A stretch of DNA of 22,696 nt from NCBI GenBank assembly GCA_020433785.1, contig JAGRCC010000773.1, forward strand, positions 1 through 22,696, given 5' to 3'. This document shows, piece by piece, positions 5,833 through 17,800 of this stretch. The stretch comes from Anaerolineae bacterium. Its GTDB lineage: Bacteria > Chloroflexota > Anaerolineae > 4572-78 > J111. Within the stretch, counting starts at the first letter, position 1; each line of letters opens with the position of its first letter. The notes under the pieces were generated by a model that worked only from the letters and a program-made list of their open reading frames with translations, ran no database searches and was not told the origin of the DNA. The position numbers were made by a program, and so were the translations under genes.

Positions 5833-8800
5833 CGACCACCGCCCGCCCCGCCCCCTGAAACGCCTGCTCCGATTATCGAACCGCCCTCAAACAATCCAAC
5901 TGCATCCTATTCCCCCCAAACAATCCAACAGTGGCTCAGTGAATGGGTTCACCGCAAACTCCACATTGCCGTCGAAACCATCAAGCCGGACAAAGCGCTG
6001 GCCGATTATGGGCTAGACTCGCTAATGACCATCGAATTAGCTGATGATTTAGAGGCCTGGCTCAATCCGGCCGGGGTGAAGATCGACACCACCTTGGCCT
6101 GGAACCATCCCACCATCGCCGCACTGGCCGATTACATTGCCGGCACACTCAAGAAACTCACCCTACATCAACCACAACCGCATTCGCCTGAACCAAAACC
6201 CAGCGAACCAACCGCCACCGAGCCTATCGCGATTATCGGCCTGGCCTGTCGTTTGCCCGGCGGGGTTCACAACGCGGACACCTTCTGGCAGCTCCTAACC
6301 ACGGGTCGCGATACCGTCTCTGAAATTCCCGCCTCCCGCTGGCCGGTGGACGCTTATTATGATCCCAATCCTGACACACCCGGCAAAATGTATACTCGCT
6401 ATGGCAGCTTTTTAGACGCGGTGGATCAGTTTGATCCGCAGTTCTTCGGCATTTCGCCCCGCGAAGCCGTCGGTATGGATCCTCAACAACGCCTGCTCTT
6501 GGAGGTTTGTTGGGAGGCTCTAGAGCATGCCGGCCTGGCCGCCGATCGGTTACGCGGCAGCCAAACCGGTGTATTTTTAGGCATGTGCAGCGATGACTAT
6601 GCCCGGCTCAGCGTCAGACCCGATAATCTAAGCACGATTAATGCCTACACCAGCCTGGGCAATACGCGCAGTGTGGCCGCGGGCCGGTTAGCTTATGTTT
6701 TGGGTCTGCAAGGTCCAACGATGCAGCTCGATACGGCCTGTTCCTCTTCGCTGCTGGCCGTCCATCTGGCTTGTCAAAGTCTGCGAGCCGGGGAATGTGA
6801 GCTGGCCCTGGTGGGCGGGGTCAATCTCATCCTGTCGCCGGAGGCGACCATCAGTCTGTGCCAAATGAAGGCCCTGTCGACCGACGGTCGGTGCAAAACG
6901 TTCGATGCGGCGGCTGACGGTTATGGCCGGGGCGAAGGCTGTGGCATGGTCGTTTTGAAGCCGCTGTCAGCCGCGCTGGCTGATAGCGATCCCGTTCTGG
7001 CCGTCATTCGCGGCTCGGCGGTCAATCACGATGGGCAAAGCAACGGTCTGACCGCACCGAATGGAACCGCTCAGGAGCGGGTCATTCGACAGGCCCTGGC
7101 CAAGGCGCAGGCGCAACCGCACGATATCCAGTTTGTCGAGACACACGGCAGCGGGACCATCTTGGGCGATCCCATCGAAATCCTGGCCTTGAACAAGGCG
7201 CTGGGCCAAGACCGTACCACCCCGCTGTGGATCGGTTCGGTCAAGAGCAACATCGGCCACCTGGAAGGCGCGGCCGGGGTTGTTAGCCTGCTGAAGACCG
7301 TGCTGGCTTTACAGCGCCGCCGCATACCACCCAATCTGCATTTCATCGAGCCTAATCCCCATATTCCCTGGTCTCAACTGGCCGTCCAGGTACCAACCGA
7401 GCCAACATCTTGGTCATCAAACCAAACCAGACCGATGGCTGGCGTGAGTTCTTTTGGCCTCAGCGGCACAAATGTCCACGTTGTCTTAGAAGCCGCTCCC
7501 AACCCTACTGAAACTGACCCGATGCTTGATAAATCCGCTCCGCCTGATCTGATCAAAGGGCGATCATCGTTACAGCTTTTAACCCTCTCGGCCAAAACCC
7601 AAACGGCTCTGGCAGCGCTGGCGAAACGATACGAGCATTATCTGGCTACTCAGCCGGAGGCGGATTTGGCCGATATCTGTCTCACGGCTAACACCGGCCG
7701 CTCTCATTTTGAGCATCGGCTGGCCCTTATCGCCGAGTCGACCGCGCAGTTACAAGATCATCTGACTACGTTTCAGCAATCCGATGAACTAAATCCCCAC
7801 CTTCTGACCGGCTCGGTAACCCACCAGAAGCCTCCCAAAATCGCCTTCTTATTCACCGGTCAGGGGTCGCAATATGTCGATATGGGGCGAGAACTCTACG
7901 AAACCCACCCCACCTTCCGTCAAGCTCTGGATCGCTGCGCCCAAATCCTTAAGGCTTATCTCGATGTCCCCCTGCTCGATATTCTCTTCCCCAACCGACA
8001 AGATCGCAATCATCAATCCCCAGTCCCCAACCTACAGCCCCAAAATCCTAATCCTCAATCTCCAATCTCCAATTACCAATCTCCAATTACCAATCTCCAA
8101 CCCTTCGACTTCGCTCAGGACAGGTCTCCAATCTCCCAAACCCTCTACACCCAACCGGCCCTCTTCGCGGTGGAGTATGCCCTAGCCGAGGTATGGCGCT
8201 CGTGGGGCATTGAACCCGATATCGTCATGGGCCACAGCGCCGGCGAGTATGTGGCCGCCTGTGTAGCCGGGGTGATGAGTTTGGAAGATGGCCTCAAGCT
8301 AATCGCCATTCGAGGCCGGTTGATGCAAGCCGGTCAGACAGCCGGGGCCACAGCCGTCATCTTCGCCGAGACCCAACGCGTCAGCCAAACCATTGCGCCC
8401 TATGCCGACCGCATCAGCCTGGCCGGGTTCAATAGCCCCCGAGAAACGCTCATCGCCGGGGCCGCGGACGCGCTCGAAGCGGTCTTGGATGCGTTCGAGC
8501 AGGCCGGGATTGAGGGCAAGCGTCTGCCGCTGGCCCACGCCTCCCACTCGCCTTTGATGGAACCTATCCTGGCCGAGTTTGAACAGATTGCGGCCCAGGT
8601 CACGTATCATCCGCCTCATACGAAGCTGATTTCAAACGTGACCGGCACTTTCATCGAGGCCGTCGATGCGGGCTATTGGCGGCGGCATATGCGCCAGCCG
8701 GTTCAATTTGCCGCCGGAATACAGCAGCTTCAGGCTGCGGCCTGCACGGTGATGATTGAATTGGGACCTCAGCCCGTGCTCTTGTGGCTGGCCCGGCAGA

Positions 8801-11800
8801 ATTGGACCGGTCCAACCGAAGTCTGTTGGCTGCCGTCCCTCTGGTCAATCCGCAGCGACTGGGAACAGATGCTGCTAAGTTTGGGGGAATTATACGTCAA
8901 CGGCGCTGCGATAGACTGGGATCGTTTCGAGCAGACCAACCCCGCCGGCACAGGCCCGGAACGCCGCAAGGTCACCCTGCCGAGCTATCCTTTCCAACGT
9001 CAACGTTACTGGCTGCCATCGCCGAAAGCCCAACCGGTAACGTCGCCGCCCATTCAAGCCGGCAGTCCGGTCGCTCAAGACGCAGCCCGACCTGCTCCAG
9101 TAGAGGACATTCAGGCTAAATTACAGGGCATCATTGCCGGCTTGTTGCATATTGCGCCGACGGAGATAAACATCCACACTCCCTTCCTCGAAATGGGCAG
9201 CGACTCCTTAATTCTAATGGAAGCGATCCGCGTCATCGAGAAGCGCTTTGGCCTTAGACTTGCCGTCCGTCAATTTTTTGAGGAGTTAAGCACAATTGAG
9301 TCCCTGGCGCACTATATTAGTCGCTATGCGCAACCTCCTCCACCTCAGCCAGCGCCTGATCTGCAAAGCGGAGTCGACCAGTCCCCCATTCAACCCGATG
9401 CGCCTCCGCTGATCGGCGAGCTGGCCCCAAACGCGGTCGAACGGATTATGCAGCAACAATTGCAAATGGTCTCAGAAACCATGCAAAAGGTGGTATCTGA
9501 GCAGTTGGCCTTCTTACAAGGGGGTAGGCTCCCCAACCCGCCAACCCCGACACCGTCGGCTACGCGCCCATCCCAAACGGAAAGTTCAATTCGATATGAC
9601 CCCATCTCAACCCAACCCCTTGCCCCGCCTACGTCACAAGACACCTCTCACCTTACGGGCTTAACGCCCCAACAGCAGCGCCACCTGGACACGCTGATCC
9701 GGCGCTACACCACGCGTACACCCACATCTAAGCAGCTTGCGCAACAACACCGGCCCGTTCTGGCCGATAGCCGGGCTACGGTCGGCTTTCGACCGTCTAT
9801 CAAAGAGATGCTATACCCCCTTGCCGGTCAACGCGCCCAGGGCTCGAGACTATGGGATGTTGATGGCAATGAATATATCGATCTGACGATGGGCTTCGGG
9901 GTATATCTCTTCGGCCACCAGCCGGCCTTTATCGAACAGGTACTTCAAGAACAGCTTTCCTCCGGTGAACCGATGGGGCCTCGCTCTCGATTGGTGGGGC
10001 AAGTGGCCTCACACATCACCGACTTAACCGGACATGAGCGCGTTGCCTTTTGTAATTCCGGCACCGAAGCGGTGATGGCGGCGATGCGCCTGGCCCGAGC
10101 CGCGACAGGCCGGATCAAAATAGCGATGTTTGAAGGAGCTTACCACGGCCATTCCGACGGTACGGCGCTGGGGTTTCAGTGGCGGGGCGAGCAGCGCCTC
10201 GCTGCTCCGGTTGCCGCCGGCATCCCTCACAACATGGCCGACAATGTCCTCTTGCTGGAGTACGGCAACCCGGATTCCCTTCGCACAATCCGGGAGCAGG
10301 CGCATACCCTGGCCGGCGTGCTGGTCGAACCCGTACAAAGCCGAAAGCCCTGGCTGCAACTTAGCACTTTTCTACACGAATTACGTACTTTAACGCACGA
10401 ACTCGATCTGCCGCTGATTTTCGATGAGATGATTACCGGGTTTCGGGTTCACCCCCGAGGTGCTCAGGGCTGGTTTGGCCTTGAAGCCGACATCGCCACG
10501 TATGGTAAGCTGGTTGGCGGCGGCTTGCCCATCGGCATTGTGGCCGGCAAGGCTGCTTATCTGGACGGCATCGACGGCGGGGCATGGCAGTATGGCGATG
10601 CTTCATATCCCCAAGTAGAGCGAACATTCTTTGGGGGAACCTTCTGCCAGCACCCGTTGGCTATGGCCACCGCGCTATCCGTTCTGGAGCACCTGCGCCA
10701 AGCCGGCCCCGATTTGCAAACTCAATTAAATGAAAGAACCGCCCAATTTGCCCGAAGGCTCAACACCTTTTTTGAGGCGGAGGATGTACCGATCGAAGTG
10801 GTTTATTACGGTTCGCTCTTTCGATTCAAGTACAACGGCAATCTGGAGCTGTTTTACTATCACCTGCTGCTTAAAGGCGTTTACATTTGGGAATGGCGCA
10901 ACTGCTTTCTCTCAACGGCTCATACCGATGATGACCTTGAGACGATCATCCGGGCTGTTCAGGAAACCGTTTCAGAACTGCGCGACGGCGGCTTTTTACC
11001 CGCCCCCAAGTTAGCGGAGCGCCCGGCCACAGCCACCCGCACCCCTTTAACTGAAGCCCAGCGACAGTTGTGGGTCTTAAGCCAGATCGATGAGCAGGGA
11101 TCGCTCTCTTACCATGAAGTTGTAACGGTTCGCTTACAAGGCCGACTCGATATCGAAGCGATGCGCCGGGCCGCTCAACGTGTCGTCGAGCGTCACGAAG
11201 CCCTACGCACCACCATCAGCGCGGATGGGGCGTATCAGGACATCCACCCGTCGCTAACGATTGATCTGCCGCTGATCGATATGTCCCGGCAGAATAATCG
11301 AGCCTCCGATCAAGCCATCGCCGATTGGTTTGCCCAAGAAAATTGCAAGCCGTTTGATTTGACCGAAGGCCCACTCTTCCGGCTAACCCTCCTGAAAAGG
11401 GATCATCAGACTCATCTATTGACCTTGAGCGCCCATCACATTATGGTTGATGGTTGGTCGCTGAATCTCGTCTTGCAAGATTTAGCCGCTTTCTACGAGA
11501 TAGAACACCAGGGCCGAGCCGATCATCTTGAGCCGGTTCACCAATACAGCGATTATATTCAATGGTTAGGAGAACCAGACCAAACCGAGAAGATGGCCGG
11601 TCAGGAAGCTTATTGGTGGGACCAACTGGCTGCTCCCCTGCCCATTCTAGAACTGCCAACCGATCATCCATACCCGACGGTCAGAACCTTTCACGGCCGG
11701 CGCTACACCCGCCATTTGAACCCCCAGCTGGGACAGGAGCTTAGACGGCTCAGTCAACAACAAAACAGCACCTTTTTTATGACCTGTTTGACGGCTTATC

Positions 11801-14800
11801 ACATCCTCCTCCACCGGCTAACCGGCCAGCAAGATGTGATTGTCGGTATCCCCACCGCCGGCCGATCGCTGGAAGGTAGCGAAACATTGGTGGGCTATTG
11901 CACCCACCTGTTGCCCATTCGCAGCAACATCACCGGCAGTCCAACCTTTGTCGAATATTTGGCTCAGGTCAAAGGCATTTTGCTCGATGCCCTTGAGCAC
12001 AGCGATGTTCCCTATGCTCGACTGCTGAACAAGCTGAATATCACCAGAGAAGCCAGCCGGTCACCGTTGATCAGCACCACCTTTAATTTGGACAAACCGG
12101 GACCCATTCCGGCTATGGCCGACCTCGAACTCGAGTTCGTTTCATCGCCGCTGAACTTCACCCATTTCGATCTTAGTTTGAACCTACTCGATCTGACGGG
12201 TGAATTGGCGCTGGATTGGCAGTACAATACCGATCTCTTTGAGCCGGCCACCATCGAGCGGATCAGCATCTACTTTGAAACGTTGCTCGCCGGTATTGTG
12301 GCCAACCCGACCCAGTCTTTGCTGGAGTTGCCTCTCTTGCCTCCCATGGAACGGCACCGCATTTTGGTCGATTGGAATGATACGAAAACCGAGTACGTTC
12401 AGGATAAATGCCTCCATCAGTTATTTGAAAGCCAGGTTGAACAAACCCCGGACGCTGTGGCCGTAGTTTTTGAGAACCACCATCTCACGTATCGCGAACT
12501 CAACTGGCGGGCCAATCGATTAGCCCATCATCTGCAAGCGTTGGGAGTCGGCCCGGAACAGTTCGTCGGCCTTTATGTGGAACGCTCCTTGGAAATGATG
12601 GTCGGCATCCTGGCAATTCTCAAAGCCGGTGGAGCCTACCTACCCCTGGCGGCAACTTTGCCATCCGAACGGCTGGCTTTTATGGTGCAAGATGCCGGGG
12701 TTAAGGTTTTGCTAGCCCAAGAGCATTTACTGACCCAGCCGCTGCCCGACTCTGTCCACGTTGTTAATCTCAATTCAACCTGGTCCACAAAAGAAATAAA
12801 TCCGACTAGTTCGGTCGCTCCAGATAATTTAGCCTATCTCCTTTATACCTCCGGCTCAACCGGTCACCCCAAAGGCGTGACTGTTGCTCACCGGCAGGTG
12901 GTCAATTACTGTTTCGGTGTTATGGCCCAATGCCAGCTGCCTCCCGGTCTTAGCTATGCGATGGTCCAACCCCTTTCGGTCGACTCCTCTGTCACCGTCC
13001 TTTTCCCACCCCTCTGGATCGGTGGCGTCCTGCATCTTATCTCGCGCGAACAATCCCTGGACGCTGAGGCTCTGGCGGCTTACTTTCAGCAGCATGTGAT
13101 TGATTGTCTTAAAATCGCGCCGTCTCACCTGGCGGCATTACTGCCGGCTCAGGTCCTGCCCCGGCAGCGGCTCATCATTGGGGGTGAAGCATCTCGCTGG
13201 GATTGGGTGGTCGAACGGCAGCAGGAAGCCGACTGTATCATATTCAATCACTACGGCCCCACCGAAACAACGGTCGGCGTGTTGACCCATCGGGTCGAAG
13301 GAGACGAAGCCGATTATGTAACCACGCCGATAGGCCAGCCCTTACCCAACACCCAGGCTTATATTTTGGACCCGACCCACCACCCCACGCCGATTGGCGT
13401 ACCGGGCGAGTTGTTTATCGGCGGTGCTAACGTCGCTCGCGGTTACCGCAACCTGCCGGGGCTGACGGCCGAAAAGTTCATCCCCGATCCCTTCAGTCGT
13501 ACGCCCGGTGCCCGCCTTTATCGAACGGGCGATGTCTGTCGCTATCTCGATGACGGAACCATTGAGTTTCTGGGACGGACGGACGATCAGGTAAAAATCC
13601 GGGGATTCCGCATCGAGCCGGGCGAAATCGAAAGCGCATTGGCCCAACATCCCCAGGTGCAAGATGTGGTCGTCCTGGCCCGTGAAGATATCGCCACTGA
13701 AAAACGGTTGGTGGCCTACATCGTGGCCCAGCCAGAGCCCCCTGAACAAAGCGACCTGCGCCGTTATGCTCAGGACAAACTACCGGATTATATGGTTCCG
13801 GCCGCTTTTGTCTTTGTGGCGGCACTACCTCGAACCGCTCATGGCAAGTTGGACCGGCAAGCTTTGCCGGTGCCTCAATATGAGCCGAGAACAACTTATG
13901 CACCCCCTCATACATCGACGGAAAAGAGTCTGGCGGCCATTTGGCAAGAAGTATTGCGGCTGGATCAAGTGGGCCGTCACGACAACTTTTTCGACATCGG
14001 CGGCGACTCCATCATCGCCATCCAGATTGTCTCGCGAGCCAGGCAAGCCGGGCTGCACTTTACGCCAAAGGATCTATTTCAATATCAGACCGTAGCTAAT
14101 CTTGTTTCAACCGTAAGTCATACCGTATCGATCCAGACCGAACAAGGTCTGGTCGATGGCGACGTCCTTCTGACGCCCATTCAACAATGGTTCTTTGAAC
14201 GCAATTTGGCCGACCCTAACCACTATAATCAAGCCGTGCTACTCGAAGTGCGCCCTCATATCCAAGAGAGTCTGTTGGCTCAGACGTTGCCACACCTGCT
14301 GCGGCACCACGACGCCCTTCGCCTGCGGTTTGAGTTGACCGCCAGCGGTTGGCGGCAACGGTACACCGATCCCGGTCAGCCAGACGCGATACCCTTTGAG
14401 GTCGTCAATTTAGCGCACTTGCCGCCTACGGAGCAGCGCACTGCCGTTGAGCGCCATGCCCAAACGTGCCAGACCGGCCTAAATTTAGCGGATGGCCCTC
14501 TTCTGCGATTAGTCCTGTTCCAACATGGCTCCGATCAACCGGCCCTATTGTTGTGGGTTATCCATCACCTGGTGGTTGACGGGGTTTCCTGGCGCGTGCT
14601 GCTCGAGGATTTGAATACGGTCTACCACCAGCTCGAGCGCGATGAGGTGGTCGAGCTTCCCGCCAAGACAACTTCCTTTAAGGCATGGTCCACTGCGTTG
14701 AGACGTTATACGTCTTCGGAACCGTTGACATCGGAACGCGCTTATTGGGCTTCACACCACAACGAAACGCTCGCCGGACTGCCGATGGACAATCCGGCCG

Positions 14801-17800
14801 GGCTGGCCCGAAACACCGTTGCTTCCACCGCCTCACTCTCGTGTCAGCTTACCGAAGCAGAGACGCAAACACTGTTGCAGGCCGCACCCGCCGCCTACCG
14901 CACCCAGGTCAGCGATCTCTTACTGACCGCGCTGACTCAAGCCGTAACAGGCTGGACCGGCAACCCGACGCTCCTCATCGATCTGGAAGGGCATGGTCGG
15001 GAAGCCTTAACCGATGAACTCGACCTATCACGAACGGTGGGTTGGTTCACCAGCCGTTTCCCGGTGCTGTTACAACTGGATCACGACGACCCCGGCGAGG
15101 CCATCCAATCCATAAAAGAACAGATACGCCAGATGCCCCGGAAAGGGTTAGGTTATGGTATCCTGCGCTATCTCGCCCAAGAATCGGCGCTGGCCCAACT
15201 GCCGCCGGCGCCCATTAGCTTCAACTACCTGGGCCAATTTGATAATTTGCTAAAAGAAGCCGCCCCCGATTCCCTTTTTACCGGCGTGGCCGAAGCCGAT
15301 TATGGAACAACCCGCAGCCCGGCTCAGCAGCGCAGCTACCTGCTAGAGGTGGATGGTCTGGTCGTCAACAACCGCTTACGCTTTGAATGGACTTACAGCC
15401 ACCATATCCATACCCAGGCCACGATCCAAAAACTAGCCGATTCTTTCTTAGATGCCTTGCGCCGGCTCATGGCTCATTGTCTCTCGCCTGAGGCCGGTGG
15501 CGTTACGCCCAGTGACTTTGACCTGCTTAACCTCAATGACCAAAAGCTTGAAATGATCACCCGCAAACTCGCTGATCGCGGCCAACTAAAAAATGTAGCC
15601 GACATTTACCCGTTATCCCACTTACAAAAAGGATTGCTGTTCGAAACCCTTTATTCCCATGCCGGATACATGTACTGCCAGCAGTTATGCCTAACCCTGG
15701 CCGGCGATTTGAAGAGCGATCTCTTCCGCCAGGCCTGGCAGCAGCTTATCACCCGCCATCCGACCTTAGGGGCGGCTTTTCTGTGGGAGGGGCTGGCTGA
15801 ACCGGTTCAGGTGATCCCCCGCCACGTTGATCTGCCCTGGGTCGAGCAGGATTGGCGCGGTCTACCCGAAGCCGAACAATCCGCCAAACTGACCGCCCAT
15901 CTTCAGGCAGACCGAAACCGGGGCTTCGATTTAACCCAGGCTCCGCAGATGCGCTTTGAGCTGATCCAGATTAGAGATGACACCTACCATTTCATCTGGA
16001 CCTATCACCATCTGCTGGTCGATGGCTGGTGTTTATCGATCATCTTCAAAGAGTGTTTCGCTTTGTATGAAGCTTTACTCGAAGCGACAGCGCATGGTGA
16101 CATTACCCCGACCGATCAATCCCTGCCGCTGCCTCCCCCCCGTCCGTACCGGGATTACCTGCGCTGGCTCCAAAACCAAGATATGGCTCAAGCGGAGGCA
16201 TATTGGCGTGAAACATTACAAGGGTTCACGGCTCGCACGCCCCTTGTGGTGGATCACCCACCCACGTCTGAGGCCGGCCCCTACGTTGAAAGCGTATTTC
16301 CGCTTTCCGGCGCGCTGAGTGAAGCCTTGCAGAAGTTCGCCCGCCACCATCGGCTGACAATGAACACCCTGTTTCAGGCGGCCTGGGCCTTGCTTTTAAG
16401 CCGGTACAGTGGCGAAAAAGAGGTCATGTTCGGGATGACGGTTTCGGGTCGCCCCGCCGCCCTCCCCGGCGTCGAAGAGATGGTCGGGCTGTTCATCAAC
16501 GCCTTACCGCTGCGGATCCGCGTATCCCCGGCAGAACCCGTGTTACCCTGGCTTCATCAGGTGCAGCTGCAGCTGCGGCAGGGAGAAGAATACAGTTATA
16601 CCCCTCTGGTCGATATTCAAGGCTGGAGTGACATCCCCCGTAGTCAGCCGATGTTTGACAGCCTGTTTGTGTTTGAGAACTATCCGTTGGACGCGGCGAT
16701 AAGACGGGGACAGTTGGCCGGTGTTCAGCTACAACAGATGCAAAGTTTTGATCCAACGCATTACCTTCTGAGCATAGCTGTCGTGCCGGATGAGCGACTG
16801 GTACTCACCTTCAATTATGAGAGCAGTCGATTTGAAGCGGCGGCGATCGCACGGATGGCGGCCCATCTGCAGCAGTTGCTGGCCGGGATGATTGCAAATC
16901 CTGAGCAGCCGGTAGGCCAAATACCGCTCTTGACGGACGCCGAACACCATCAACTTCTGGTGACCTGGAACAATACGCATACAGATTATCCGCTAGACCG
17001 CTGTCTCCATCAGTTATTTGAGGCCCAGGTTGAGCGCAGCCCCGACGCCGTGGCCGTTGTCTCTGAAGACCAACATCTCACCTATCATCAACTGAACCGG
17101 CGAGCCAATCAACTGGCGCATCATCTACAATCGCTCGGAGTTGGTCCGGAAACGCTGGTTGGAGTCTACCTTGATCGCTCCCCGGAGATGGTCGTAAGCC
17201 TCTTGGGCATCCTCAAAGCAGGCGGAGCCTATGTCCCCCTCGATCCGGCACTGCCCCCAGAACGCTTGGCTTTGATGATAGAGGAAGTTCAGCTATCTGT
17301 CTTATTGACCCAGAAACATCTTGAGAGCGGTCTCCCCAATTACCCTGGCCAGACGCTCTGTTTGGATACAAATGGGGACAACCTGGCCCAAGCAAGCGTT
17401 GAAAACCCAACATCCGAGGTTACGCCCGACAATCTCATTTATGTACTCTACACCTCCGGTTCGACTGGTGTTCCCAAAGGGGTCATGATCCCCCATCGAG
17501 GCGTGATCAATTATCTAACCTGGGCCGGTCAGGCCTACCTTACCCCGAAAGACAGCAAAGGCGGCAGGATACCGCTGCACTCATCTCTCAGCTTCGATCT
17601 GACCGTCACTTCACTTTTCTTACCATTGTTGTCGGGCCAAGGGTTGGTGCTGGTCGCCGATGATCCGGCCGGCCAGTCGCTGGTCGAAAATTTAATCGAC
17701 CGGCCAAACCATCAATTGTTAAAGCTAACGCCAGCTCATCTCAAGCTGCTTCATGAGCAACTGCCTGACCTGGCGGCGATAACCCAAACACTCATTCTGG

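Larger units (their letters stand above)
7834..9015 (+). other. Domain: acyltransferase (AT) with post-AT linker, residues ~1252-1645
   Basis: This domain loads the extender unit on ACP2. It opens with KIAFLFTGQGSQYVDMG; the nucleophile Ser1386 is in GHSAGEY and the catalytic His1489 ends the motif H1486-A-S-H1489, followed by SPLM. Malonyl-specific ATs usually carry HAFH here and methylmalonyl ATs YASH, so HASH points away from plain malonyl. That fits a hydroxymalonyl/methoxymalonyl-ACP substrate supplied by the adjacent operon, but the motif alone does not prove it. The LPSYPFQRQRYWL tail closes the region. About 48 extra residues (near 1306-1353) of repeat origin interrupt the domain before its active site. 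Confidence 0.92.

Noticed and set aside
8056..8135. Possible CRISPR or minisatellite locus
   Set aside because: The unit is only 7 bp, has no spacers, and is translated inside the AT domain; it is better described as an inserted heptamer repeat.
7981..8160. Frameshift or pseudogene in the AT
   Set aside because: The frame is the same before and after the insert, and GHSAG and HASH follow intact.
7874..8185. 103-codon ORF in another frame over the AT insert
   Set aside because: A shadow of the AT gene; its repeat-derived PSTSLRTG stretch is just the alternative frame of the dispersed repeat.
9328..9735. Helical Q-rich linker as a novel domain between ACP2 and AMT
   Set aside because: Similar Q-rich helical linkers commonly precede AMT domains in mixed PKS/NRPS proteins.
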